Shown here in pieces: positions 22,085-32,500 of a DNA stretch of 40,901 nucleotides. The translations under genes and the position numbers were made by a program. A model generated the notes under the pieces. That model was not told the origin of the DNA, did not search any database, and saw only the letters and a list, made by a program, of their open reading frames with translations. How positions within the stretch are numbered: position 1 is the stretch's first letter; each line of letters opens with the position of its first letter. Origin of the DNA: Haplomitrium mnioides (Eukaryota; Marchantiophyta; Haplomitriopsida; Calobryales); contig JBNGIS010020600.1 of the NCBI GenBank assembly GCA_049999725.1, forward strand, positions 51,885-92,785. Reading direction: 5' to 3'.

Positions 22085-22490
22085 AGAAATGTTGATTGAT
22101 TAAGACTCTTTGCCAGAACCATTTTCCAAACTATTGTTTGAAGACTCCTTCAAAAGAACTCAATTTGTTTCTGATGTCCCAATGTCTTTGCGAAGTGCAA
22201 CTTGAAACAAAATCAGTCCTTGTTTGAGTGGTGCTATCAACGAGAGTGGCTCATCTCCAAAATTAAAATTGTCCACAAATTGTATGCTTTCTGTGTTCTA
22301 AACAAACACACTTTGATCATGAATATTGAGGTCCCCCTTAGATGTGGACGAAGAAAGGTCTACAACCGTATAGAATCTCTATGTTGAATCTTTTTTTTTC
22401 AAATATTTTGGAATACTTAGAAGAAAGATTCAACTTCGATCGCTTGAAGGGAAACAAAGATCTTGTGTTGGATGAAGATTGTTTCTTTAA
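22085..22490. other. Intergenic region, minus-gene side
   Basis: It lies upstream of the minus-gene start and contains no recognisable coding sequence. Together with 22641-23287 it must hold the promoters of both divergent genes, but no TATA box could be assigned with confidence. Confidence 0.35.
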
Positions 22491-22640
22491 TTCTCTGCGA
22501 GCACAGAGTTCCCTCTTTGATCCTTTGCGCTCAAGTTGTTCAGTCGTTTATCCTATGCGCACATTGGATTCACTCATTGACTTTGTGCGTGCATAGGGTT
22601 GAGTCATTGATCCTATGCACGCATGGAGTTCACCTTCTTG
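22491..22640. repeat. 30-bp tandem array (five units) between the divergent genes
   Basis: Five units of exactly 30 bp start at 22491, 22521, 22551, 22581 and 22611. The core of each is a variant of CCTATGCGCGCATAGG: CTCTGCGAGCACAGAG, CCTTTGCGCTCAAG, CCTATGCGCACATTGG, CTTTGTGCGTGCATAGG and CCTATGCACGCATGG. Spacers end in TTGA or TTTA. Because 30 is a multiple of three, the plus frame reads a decapeptide repeat like SLILCAHRVH; I regard this as a by-product. Confidence 0.85.
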
Positions 22641-23287
22641 ATCTTTCTGGGCAAAGCTATTTGTTTCAAAAGAAGTCATCTTTTTCCCTAATATACTCGC
22701 CATCACACTTGACGCTTTTGGTACTTACCTCCCCAAAATTGGCATTTGAACAATTCTCAACTTGCTTATCAAAAGTAACGCTTTTTTGTGAAGATGAATC
22801 TTGAAACTCTAACCTCTTCTTGCATTTAAAAACTCCAACCATTGAAAATGCTTTCTAAAAATCAAGTACTTCAAGGAATTATTTTAACAAATATTATGAA
22901 CCTCTTACACCACATCTAAACAATGTGTTTTGTCATTTTTTTTTTACAAAACGACAAAATTGGGAACTTTTTGTGAAGAAATTGGAAAGATGAAAACGAG
23001 CAATGCTTTATATACTAACTTTTTTCTCGCACCATACGAACCCACGTATCAAGAGCTTTGTCAATCATTTTTTGGTGAGAAAAAGCAATTTTTGAAATTT
23101 AGTTATAAAAAGAGTGTATGTGGAAAGTTTCTTTCCATTGTCGCAAGTTCAGTTTTTGGTTTTTGTTTTCTGGTTATTTTTTTTTGCATTTCCTTAGTTT
23201 TTTGCCATTTCCAGCATTTAGTGATTTCTAAACTTTTGTTCATTACGTTTTATACCTTCAAATTGACTTGTTTCTATTATCTTGAGA
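22641..23287 (+). other. 5' region of the plus-strand gene
   Basis: The stretch is T-rich from 22930 and holds a 146-codon open frame rich in F and L that is best explained by base composition. TTTTTTGCCATTTCCAG ending at 23214 resembles a 3' splice site, so a 5' untranslated intron is possible. It lies just before the ATG at 23288. Confidence 0.35.
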
Positions 23288-23655
23288 ATGGCATCTCAAG
23301 GAATTGTTTCCCACCCTCCTCAACCAAAGCCATACAGGTATTCAGATGTTGTCAAGGCTCTAGAGCTTGAAAAACTTGAGTGGCAATGGCTAGTAAACTA
23401 CTGCTATTTGAAAGACCCCAATCAACATCTTTACCTTTTTGCCGGTGAAGGTGAAAAATTCAATTTGGGTCTACTGGTCCAAATTACCATGATCCGAGAG
23501 GGAAAGAAAGCCAACATCAAGCTGCTTGTGCAGTCCCAATATTCAATTGCCCTTTATTGTGCAAATAAAAAATGATTTGATTTTTCCGAGTATAAGGAGA
23601 GGGACATTTTTGTGAAGCATCTTTAGGGCGCAAACGAAGATGGCAAAATGAATTC
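23288..23655 (+). pseudogene. Plus-strand gene of the outer locus, exon-like block 1 (unknown family)
   Basis: Starting at ATG 23288 the frame reads MASQGIVSHPPQPKPYRYSD, then WQWLVNYCYLKDPNQHLYLF and LGLLVQITMIREGKKANIK. It stops at TGA 23573-23575, resumes in frame with FDFSEYKERDIFVKHL, hits TAG 23624-23626, and continues with GANEDGKM. Both stops are where W (TGG) and Q (CAG) would fit. A donor is not obvious; GGCAAAATGAAT near 23641-23652 could be a decayed AAA/GTGAAT. I do not recognise the family. It is divergent from the DUF7869-like gene. Confidence 0.45.
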
Positions 23656-23706
23656 TAAAATCTTTTTTCTTTTGCTTCTCTTTTTACTAAGTCATAACTT
23701 GCAGGG

Positions 23707-23978
23707 AGTCCATGCAAGAATGGAGACCCGAGGTCCATGCGCGCATGGACTTCGGGGTCCATGCGTGCATGGACTCCCATCATCCAAGCACGACTGGACT
23801 CCCAAGTCCATTCCCGCATTAACTCCGAAGTCCATGCGCACTTGGACTCCGAAGTCCTTGGCGTTTGGACTCCCATCGTCCATGCGTGCATGGAACCCGT
23901 GTCTCCATACTCGTATGGACTTAGGATTCCATGTGCGTATGGACTTTGGAGTCTATGCAAGCATGGAGACATGGATTC
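23707..23978. repeat. About 24-bp palindromic minisatellite, left half of an array split by the gypsy element
   Basis: About eleven units of 22-26 bp follow one another. The best copy is the perfect 18-bp palindrome GTCCATGCGCGCATGGAC at 23733-23750. Others include TCCATGCGTGCATGGA, TCCATGTGCGTATGGA and TCCATACTCGTATGGA. Most variants differ at the two CpG steps. It lies in the intron between blocks 1 and 2 of the plus gene. The array resumes at 38041. Frames on both strands read an octapeptide repeat; I treat these as shadows. Confidence 0.88.
23974..23978. other. Target-site duplication of the gypsy element, left copy
   Basis: GATTC precedes the LTR start TGTCGGCC. The bases after the right LTR (38041-38045) are GGTTC, one transition different. 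Five bases is the usual length for gypsy elements. Confidence 0.65.
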
Positions 23979-26900
23979 TGTCGGCCGAGTGTGTCTGAGT
24001 TTTTTCAACTTTTGTAAATTCTGAGCATCTTAGCCTGGTTGATTTCTCCAGTTTGTGTTAGCTTGTTGTGTTTTAGTGTATGTTATTGTTTTATTGTTGT
24101 TATGCCAATCCTGCACCTTTCTCCTCTCCCTCCTTTCCCTTCTCTTTCTTTCTTTTCTGTCTCTTCTTGTAGATGTCATGAAGCATGCAAGCCAAGGAGA
24201 AGCCCTCTGGGATCCAGAGAAGACAGGTAAGCGGGCTAGTAGGAGGATCAAAGGAGCTGGCAGTGATTTGGGACCGAGGCAGGGCTGACAAGGGTGGGCG
24301 AGAACAGAGGAAGGGGGTGAAAGTCGGGAGGCAGAACGGAGGAGCCAACAGTTTGGGCCACTGCATCCTCAATTCGCAACCATTCGGGACGTGCAATACC
24401 TTGATAGAGAGAAGAGCTCAAGGCGATCGCATGGCAATTTGAATCAAAGAGAATGAGCCAGAACTAAGGAAGAACAACCTTCCGAAAGTTAATTAACGGA
24501 GCTCAAGGAGTCCGTGGAGCGCTGCGGAAACATGGCAGCTCTTGGGGGTCCGAAGAGATCGACGGGATCGCACCTTCCTAAGTGGGGAACCCAGTTAAGC
24601 GAGTTCCGATGTATCTTCTGATGTGGGGGGACCGATTACAGGGGATTACGAAGCGGGCTAATTAAGCGGACCAAATGGTGACATGTCGAAGATTCGGACG
24701 AGAGGAAGGAGATGTTGAAAGTTCAAATCGGAAGTCATCCAAAAGTTTGACATGGATCCGCGACGTTCTTACAATGAACTTTTCTACAAGTCAGGTAAAG
24801 AAGACTTCTTCGATGTTCTTACATGAAACTTTTTCAATGTCTTAGTGAAAAGAAGGAGACTCTCAGTTCCTAAATCAAAGGAGGATGTCGTAACAAGGAT
24901 ATAGCACAGCTCCGGCATAGGAAGAGAGAGAGAGAGAGAGAGCCGAAAAGACGACTTATCGCGGGTCTGACTGGAGGAGTACCGAGGGCTACCGAAACCG
25001 CAATTTATTGCGGATCCGCCCAGAGGACTTCCGAGGACGACGAAAAGGTGACTTAGTGCAAACCTTAACGGGACTCAGCCTTGCTATGTAGTGCACCCCA
25101 ATTAAGGAGGATCCGATCAGCCTCCCTACGTGGGTTCCCCACTTAACAGGGATCCGTAAAGGAAGGTTCGACAAGTCCGAAGGGATGGCGAAATAGAGAT
25201 AAGCGAAGTAGTGACCAGACGAAGAGGTGACCTGTCACAATTTTGGCGGCATAGAGGGTTCTTTTAAGGCTAAACGAGAAGGGTGAAGCGGTGACGAATC
25301 GTAGTTAAGGATTCAAGGACACATGACAGTCCCAAAGAGTCCGTGAGACTTAGTGGAAAATAGGGAGCCACGCTTAAACGGTTTCCGATCAGCTACCCTA
25401 AGTGGGTAGTCCACTTAACGGGGATCTGACGGGAAGCCAAAATAAAAACCAAGGAATTAAGGGGGAAATGACGATGTATCGCTGATCCGGCAAAGCGGGG
25501 GAAAGTTCGACAGAGTAAGGTCTGAAAGTTCGACGAGAATCTGCGGCGTGCATCATTCTTATCACGAGGGGATTGCGAATCGACAATATAGCGAAGGTCT
25601 GACCAGAAGAAGAGCGAGAGGTGTCGAAAAGGTGATCAGGCGACAAAAAGGTGATCAAACAAAGTTACGGCCAATGGAAATCAAGATAGCGAAAAGGTGA
25701 TGAAACAACGTTCCGGCCAGAAGAAGAAGCAAGGGACCAGCAGCCGAAAGGGTGACTTATTGCAGTTCCGGCATTGGTGAGGACGAAAGTTCGACGGGGC
25801 GCGCTGAAAGTTTGAAGGGGATCCATCGAAAGTCTGCCATAGTTCTTATATCAAGCGCAGGAAGGAGTTAAGCGAAGGAAGACTCCATTCTTATTGCGAG
25901 CGGGTGCCGAAACGGCAATAACATGTAATATTCTTACTCAGCGAGGGACTATTTTGCGGATGACGTGGCATCCGCGAAAGAGAAGTCAACGCGAGTCAAC
26001 TGCGGAATCCAATCAATGCGACCGTCCGCCTATCCCTTTGCAGGGCGGCGTCGGACAACGCGGCAATAGATGACGTGGCGGTATTCCGAGAAGCGAAGAC
26101 AGGGTTCCGAAAGGCGACTGTGGGGTTCCGCGAAGCAACGACAGGGTTATGAGAAGCAACGGCTAGGTTCTAAGGGATTTTTTGGAAACGTGGCGCTCAT
26201 GTGGGCCTTTGGGAATCTGCGGGAATATTAGAGATTCCTCGGGAATCTTTAGCTTTGCGGATGATATGGCACCTCTTCGAGATCTAGGAATCTACGAGAA
26301 TATTAGAGATCCATCAGGAATCTTGAGACTTGCGAATCCAACGGGCTCCCTCGACACGCCACATGTCAACTATTCGACGTCCGAGGAATCTCACGAGTTG
26401 TCAGGCAAAAACGAAGAAAACGCAAAGGAAAAAAGGTATGCCCATTCAAACGCTGATTACCATAGCTAAAGGTGTCATCTTTGCGTGAAATTAGTCTTGT
26501 TGGAAAGTAAATGACAAGGCGCAGCTGTTGGCACCAATTTTTGGCTCTACATTTGGAAGGAAACTCACCTGCGGGCTGTGCTAAAAGGCGGGATGCACCA
26601 CTCGGCCGTCAGATAAGTGAAACAGTGACCTTCAAGGAAGGGCGGTGATGAATCGTCAAGGCTGGGAGGAGGAAAAGGAGCAGGGATAGACTACCTTGCT
26701 CTAAAGCTACGGGGATTGTTTTTTGGTGCAGAGAAAGCAACGAGATACGAAGAAGAGAGTTCTGGTGAGACCTTTGGTGAAGTGGGTGGACTCGTGAAAG
26801 AAGGCCATCACAGGTTGGAGGTGGACTGAGGAGGTGCTGGGAATCGCTGAGCAGGAGGCTCTAGAGGCTCAAACTACTCAGGTGTACTCACATTTGAAGG

Positions 26901-27988
26901 CGGACCACCATTTGGAGGTAGACCAACACGCAGAGGAGAGGAGTATTCTTTCGGTTTGTATTTCGTGAGGGGCAGCCAAGGGGGGGTCCTGGTGTCGTCT
27001 CAGCTTTGATTTGTGCAGGAGATCAGTCCCAGCATCATTCGGAGAGAGAGGGTTGCTGGTGTTACAATCTAGTGGAGTCAAGAGAGGAGTGGCTGTGTTA
27101 GTGCCCGTGCGCTCCATAGAAGATCCAACCGAAGCTCAAGGTGGAGTGGGTGGCCAGCAGTCGAGAGGACTGTCTTCCAGAGGTGGAAGTTAAAGAAATC
27201 CTCTTCCAAGCCTGAGGAAGTAAATTCAAGGCTTCTCGCGAGAGAAGTTGAAAAACTATCTGGCTAAAAGTGCGTGGGTAAGAAGTCAGAGGAAGGCTGG
27301 AGTTGCAGAAGGAAAGTTGGAGGAGAGATTGGTTTTTGAGAGGTGAACAAGGCATGCAATGTTGGCAAGACAGGGCGTAGGTGTAGGTGTGTATATGTTT
27401 ATGTATGTTGTTAGATTCGTCTTTTGTTTGTAAATTAGTGAGGTTCTTAGTTTTAGAGGGCATGCATTCTATTTATCAAGTCCTGAGGACACCATGGACA
27501 GAGGAAGTCAGGACTAACCGCATTGTATTGTAATAATTGGATGTTGGGATCTATTTCCCTTCTATGTACAAGGTGATTGGGTCCAGATCTGGGCTCTGAA
27601 ATATAGTTCCGAATTCATTCAGCAGCATATCTATCCACATGTGTGTGTGCTTGAGAAATGCATGTGAATGAGCAAGGTGGCTGCTGAAGGACTCACCAAG
27701 AGGTCCTTGCAGACCAGAATCAGATGCTTTGTTCTAACTACCCCTATCTTCCAAGTGGCACCTTTCTAAGTTTAGGCCTGAAGAAGGGGTGTGACCCGCC
27801 TCTGTGGGTAGCGGAGTGTGTGCTTAGGTGTTGTCGAGGTTGTGCAGTCACTCCTGCGTTGGTAAATAGAAGTTGGGGTCCATTGGGTGCAAAGCCCCTC
27901 CCATAAAAGGTCATGAAACACTAAGTCAGCCCTTAATCGAGGGAAACTCTGTCGGAAAAGAGTTAAAGCTCCGACCAGAGAGTTGACA
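23979..27988 (+). repeat. Left LTR of the gypsy element, about 4.0 kb
   Basis: It starts TGTCGGCCGAGTGTG and ends GAGAGTTGACA, and it aligns along its length with 34016-38040. It contains many short internal repeats: CGAAAAGGTGA words, GTGGGGAACCC..TTAA..TCCGAT words, and the perfect inverted repeat CCGCAAT-TT-ATTGCGG at 24998-25013, conserved at 35029-35044. A (GA)n run at 24923-24942 is expanded compared with the right copy. Frames inside, such as 24039-24288, are conserved only because the LTRs are. Confidence 0.9.
24120..24232 (+). promoter_or_regulatory. Splice-like signals within the gypsy LTR
   Basis: A long pyrimidine tract at 24116-24169 ends in TTCTTGTAG/ATGTC, acceptor-like. It is followed about 55 bp later by AAGACAG/GTAAGC (cut after 24226), a strong donor consensus. 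The donor is conserved in the right LTR at 34263/34264, but the acceptor there reads CTGTGGATG. A further acceptor-like TTGATTTGTGCAG/GAG lies near 27018. Whether the element RNA is spliced is unknown. Confidence 0.3.
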
Positions 27989-28000
27989 TTACAAATTTTT

Positions 28001-28018
28001 TGGCGATCACGGCGGGAC
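28001..28018 (+). other. Candidate primer-binding site of the gypsy element
   Basis: TGGCGATCACGGCGGGAC begins with TGG, as expected for pairing to a tRNA CCA end, 12 bp after the LTR end. It starts like the arginine-tRNA sites (TGGCGA) known from some plant gypsy elements, but the later bases do not allow a firm tRNA assignment. Confidence 0.45.
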
Positions 28019-28064
28019 GAAGGAATTCTGAAAATCAACCTTGCATTAATTTGTTGAGTGAACA

Positions 28065-29979
28065 ATGGAGCAAGGAAAAGAATTCTGGAATTCTGGGAGC
28101 AGCCTAGCACCAGAAGTGGAAGAAGACCAGCCAAGGAGGTTGCCCGGGTTGAATGAAGGAGGGATCTCACTCAGAAGCGGGAGAAACTTAGAAAGGGCAA
28201 TCAGAGCTTCTGGTTCCATACCAACCGCAACCTCAATGACCAATGTGGGGCATGTAACACAGAGGTCCCGATTCAAATACAAGATGTTCAAGGGATCTAC
28301 AAGGGAGAACCCAAATGAGTGGTTGGATGAATTCAAGGGGACAGCTTATGCAAATAGGGAGAACCTCATTAAGGAGTCCATTCTTCTCGGGGTGTTAAAA
28401 GGGGAGGTTGGCCCTTGGTACCAGGCTTTATCAGAGGCCGCCAAAAGGAATTGGAACACCTTTAATACAGCCTCTCTCGAGGAGTTCAGAAAGATAGGAG
28501 GGGAGTAAGAGGCCTTGATCAAGATAGGCCAAATGGAGATGAAGAAGCACAAGTCTGTAAGGAAGTTTCTTCAAAGGTTCCAAAGGATGGCCAGGAAGAT
28601 TAGCCCCTCTGCATCGGATGGGATGTTTACCTCCTAGTTTATTTCGGCCCTGCCCAGGAGTCTAGTGGCCTGGGTAAGGAGATCTAAACCCACATGCTTG
28701 GAAGAAGCAGTGGAGGAAGCCCAATCCTACATCAAGGCTGAGGTGGCAAGCTCCAAGAGAAAGTCGAAGAGAAGGAATGACTTTGAAAATTCTTCAGAGA
28801 GCTCCAGTCAGGAGGATAGCTCTGATGATAGCTCCTCTTCAGAGTCGGAATCAGAGAGCGAGAGCAACCCCGAGAGCTCGGAAGATGAGAGGTCCCATAG
28901 GAGGCGGAAGAAAAATGGGCAACAAAAAGAAAAAGGAGGCCAAAGAGAAGAGGGCCAAGAAACACAACCGGCACAAGGAGGGCAAGGAGAAGAAGGCCCA
29001 CCGGTCTCATGACAGAGGAGCTAGCAGGGAGACCAGCAAGAGGAGGGGGGCTAAAGACCCTATGGATGAAATCAACGCAAAATTGGAAGCCATGTCGATC
29101 CATTTTGCCGGCCTGAAGCCCGAGGGCAAAAAAGTGTTGACACGCAGGGCCCATGTCTGGTGTGTAAAGTGCCGCACCTATAGGCACTCCTCCCAAGAAT
29201 GCCCCCTGGGTGGGACACCCATTCATTATATGAAGGAAGACCCCACGGAGTGGTACCATGAGGAGGTGGAATACGTGCAAGAGGAACCACCAGAACTCGT
29301 GTACCAAGTGGTGAGCCAACCTCGACCAATGGTAGGCCGACCTATAAATATAGTGCCTTGCCAATCAGCAGCATGGGGGCAGGTCAAGCCAGAGGGGGCA
29401 GTCCCAGGCCCGAACCGAACAAGAGTGATGGTTTGTTGGAATTGTGGGCAGTCGGACCACATTTCCCCTAACTGTCCCAAGCCAAGGAAGCAAGGGTATG
29501 GCCTGCACACCCTCCTATGTACAAGTTGTAAGAAAGAAGGGCACTTGGCCAATAACTGTCCACATCCCCGAAGGCAGGAGTTGCCCCCCAACCCGGCCCA
29601 GCAAGCACCACCGCCAGCGGCGATAAATCTGGTGACCACTTCATGGGAGCATGGGGCAGAATTTCTAGGGGTGGAGATGGTGCTGGAGGAGGATTGTTAT
29701 CGAGTAACAATGAGGGTAGCAAACAGGGCCAAGGAGCGAAGGAAGGCCACACAGGGCCGAAAGAAAGAGAGGACCACTAATGTGCTGCCAACCGAAGAGG
29801 ATTCTGACTACAAGAGAGAGCACCCCAAGTTGTTTTACCCCAAGCAAGAGGAGGAAGTGAAGAGGCAGTTGGTGGCCTTGGAGGCAGCTGAAGCGCAGCA
29901 AGCAACGGAGAAAACCCTGCTTGAGATCAATCAGAGGAAGGCGGCCGAAAGGCAGGCCAACTTAGCACAACTAGCCTAG
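28065..29979 (+). pseudogene. Gypsy gag with acidic and basic tracts and three zinc knuckles, broken
   Basis: ATG 28065 opens MEQGKEFWNSGSS. The capsid-like part includes LRSGRNLERA, NPNEWLDEFKG and ILLGVLKGEVGPWYQAL, typical of gypsy gag. TAA at 28506 and TAG at 28635 interrupt the frame. A serine/glutamate/aspartate-rich tract (about 28765-28900) is followed, after a frameshift near 28910, by a lysine/arginine-rich tract (to about 29050). Three knuckles of form CX2CX4HX4C follow at 29161-29202 (CVKCRTYRHSSQEC), 29434-29475 (CWNCGQSDHISPNC) and 29518-29559 (CTSCKKEGHLANNC). A coiled-coil-like E/Q/A-rich end leads to TAG at 29977-29979. The family would package element RNA. Confidence 0.85.
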
Positions 29980-31089
29980 CCACCCATCGAGTCGACTCTC
30001 ATGCCTTACAACATCCAGAGGGATTTGAGAGACTTCCTAGTTACTGCGACGATGGGGCAGCTGATTAGGGACAGCCTTGTCTACAAGCGGCAGCTCCGGG
30101 AGTTGCTCATGGGTGCCAAAATAAGAAGGAAGCTTCCGCTGGTGGGTACTACGGTTGATTTGAGAATGATTTGCGAGGACAAAGGGGCCTCTGAAATAGA
30201 TAGTCAAATTGCAGAGTGTACGCTGTCCCTCGTGCCCGTAGACGGATGGGCAGGGGTTAATATCATGGTGGAGGAGATTGCCCACCGACTGGGCTTCAAG
30301 ACTTTCCAGCCAACTGAAAGAAGTATGCAGTTAGTTGACGGGTCAAGAGTTAAGCCTTTGGGGGCCTTGCTGTAGGTCCCAACGTGGATTGGAGGGAAGG
30401 AGTTTGCCCTAAATTACATGGTTATGAGGCCAACCAGAGCTTCCCCCTACCCTGTTTTAATTGGGAGACCTTGGCTGTATGGAGCCAAGGTGATGCACAA
30501 TTGGAGAGACTCCACCTTGGTGTTTGGACCCGACAAGACCGTGGTGCATTACGGCCCTGTCCCACATGAAGGGGAGACCACCAAAAATAAAGAATATGAC
30601 ACGGAGTGGTCAGTGGAAGAGGAATCCGAAGATGAGGACACTTACTGGTTGAGACTGGTGAGTGACATGACAGAGGCGGAATTTTTGGGTAGTGCTGAAG
30701 CCAAGGTGAATCAGTTGGAGACCTCTGTCTTTGCAGTGGGGAACACGACGGGAGCTGGGGCAGAAGTTCCAATCCTCAACCCAGGACCTGACCTAAAAGG
30801 GGAGTCGGGGGCATCCACTTCCAGCTTTGGACACGAGATAAAAGGGGAGTTGATTGCAGCTAGTGTCTTGGAGGAGGAGGGTCAACAACTGAGAGCAAGA
30901 GAGCAAGACAAGAAGCCTGCTGTAGGAGGCCAACGGCTAGCCCACTTGGAATCATACTGTGACCCCATGAGCAAGAACATGGTGGAGGTCATCAGGGCAG
31001 AGCAGTACCGGGAGATAACGGTCCCCAGCAGGAGGACATTCCAGCTTGGGTTCGCCTTGAACCGAGGGGCTGAGAGAGCCTTCGTGTAG
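29980..31089 (+). pseudogene. Gypsy aspartic protease and following linker, broken
   Basis: It is in the same frame as the end of gag, separated by TAG 29977. LVPVDGWAGVNIM at about 30232-30270 is the active-site region, with D-G-W at 30241-30249 where D-S/T-G or D-G-G is usual. IAHRLGF and MQLVDGSRVKPLGALL follow. TAG at 30373 interrupts, then PTWIGGKEFALNYMV and YPVLIGRPWLYGAKVMHNW give the C-terminal ILGRxWL-type motif. The remainder to TAG 31087 is an acidic linker. Processing activity is unlikely as it stands. Confidence 0.75.
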
Positions 31090-31817
31090 ACCATAGGGAA
31101 TTTCAATGACGTATTTGCATGGAGCCATACCGATCTGAGGGGCGTGCCCAGAGAGCTAGGGGAGCACAAAATTGACTTGGAGGACAATGCTACCTCTGTG
31201 AGGCAGTGGTAGTACCGAATAAACCCATGCTTCTCTCTATTGGTGAAAGAGGAGGTGGATAAGCTCCTAGAGGCAAGATTCATATACCCTGTCCTGAACA
31301 GTGAATGGGTGTCTCCTTTGGTGGTGGTGCCAAAGAAGGCGGGCTTCGACGGGAAGCCGAAGATCCGGGTTTGCCAAGACTACCGCAAGCTGAATGCGGC
31401 AACCAAGAAGGACCATTACCCCCTGCCTTTTACTGATGGTGTGCTGAACCTGGTGGTGGGCCAGGAAATTTACAGTTTCATGGATGGTTACTCCGATTAC
31501 AACCAGGTGTGGATAAGGGAGGAGGACCAACTAAAAATTGCCTTCACAACGGAGTGGGGAGTGTTCGCCTTTCGACGAATGCCATTTGGTCTCTGCAACG
31601 CATCAGGTACATTCCAAAGACTAATGATGAACATATTCCATGACTACCTTAGGAAGTTCCTCGAAATTTTCATAGACGACTTCGTGGTGTACGACAAGGT
31701 CAAGGATCATGAGGAGCATGTGCGGCTCACATTTCAGCGCTGCAGAGAAATGGGGCTGCGGCTGCACCCGGCAAAATGCTTCTTTGCAATGAAGGAAGGG
31801 ATTCTGCTGGGGCATAG
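31090..31817 (+). pseudogene. Gypsy reverse transcriptase, broken
   Basis: It continues the same frame with NFNDVFAWSHTDLRGVPREL, then TAG 31210 in the region normally reading RQxxYRxNP. The domain motifs are all there: KLLEARFIYPVLNSEWVSPL, CQDYRKLNAATKKDHYPLPF, FRRMPFGLCNASGTFQRLMM and the catalytic FIDDF at 31669-31683. The cysteine-bearing LHPAKCFF follows. A 1-bp change at 31814-31818 shifts the frame before VSGQGIAVDQEKV. Catalytic aspartates are intact. Confidence 0.88.
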
Positions 31818-32500
31818 GTCTCTGGCCAGGGGATTGCCGTGGACCAGGAGAAGGTGGCAGTATGGCTGGGGGTGGCGTTCCCAACGTGTCTGGTAGAGGT
31901 GCAGGGGTTCATAGGATGTGTGGGCTACTACAAGAGGTTCATCCCAAAATCTTCCCTAGTAGCCTACCACTTACCAGAGATGGTGAAGAGGGGCAGTGAC
32001 TTTGAGCCAACAAAGCCCATGAGATCGAGCTTTAATGAGCTCAAGCGGCGATTGGCCAACGCGACTGTCCTGGCGCCCCCAAATTGGACCAAGGAGTTCC
32101 ATATGATGGTGGATGTCTCGAGGTTCTGTGTGGAGGCAGTTCTGAGCCAGCTTGATGAAGAGGGCCAGGACCACCCGATTTACTTTGCCAGTAGACTCCT
32201 CTCAGCGGCAGAGAAGAATTACTCGCCTACAGACCGTGAGGCCCTAGGGATAATTTACTCCCTGAAGAAGTTCCGGCACTACCTATTGCATTACAAGGTG
32301 GTGTTTCACACTAATCATGATGCCTTCAAATACATGGTCAACAAGCCAAACCTGACGGGGAGAGTGGCAAGGTGGATGTTGCTACTCCAGGAGTTTGATT
32401 TCGAGGTGCGAGTCAAGCCGAGGAAGAGACACCAAAATGTCGGCTTCTTCTCAAGGATTGAGGGGCAACCGAGTGCAGAGGGAGTAGGGGACACCTTCCT
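31818..32500 (+). pseudogene. Gypsy RT thumb/connection and RNase H, catalytic sites partly lost
   Basis: After the frameshift the frame is open from 31818 to 33548. GFIGCVGYYKRFIPKSS is the usual connection. RNase H motifs are MMVDVS (D at 32112-32114), DREALGIIYSLKKFRHYL (E at 32238-32240), and HTNHDAFKY where HTDH is usual (codon 32313-32315 is AAT). The closing motif reads HQNVGFFSR instead of NADxLSR, so the last aspartate is glycine (32442-32444). Two of four acidic positions are therefore lost. Confidence 0.85.

Noticed and set aside
22463-22804. Plus-strand 113-codon frame with a decapeptide repeat
   Set aside because: The 30-bp array keeps the frame open; the rest has no family similarity and no clear gene context.
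22930-23370. Possible membrane protein rich in F and L
   Set aside because: The hydrophobicity follows from T-rich DNA; it overlaps the start of the better-supported block at 23288 in another frame.
23648-24008. Long overlapping open frames on both strands with octapeptide repeats
   Set aside because: They arise because the 24-bp repeat is a multiple of three and palindromic, so both strands stay open; no independent coding evidence.
24039-24288. Open frames conserved in both gypsy LTRs
   Set aside because: Both copies derive from one LTR, so conservation is not evidence of coding.
28732-29364. Long minus-strand frames opposite gag
   Set aside because: They are antisense shadows of the gag and zinc-knuckle frame, which has clear family motifs on the plus strand.
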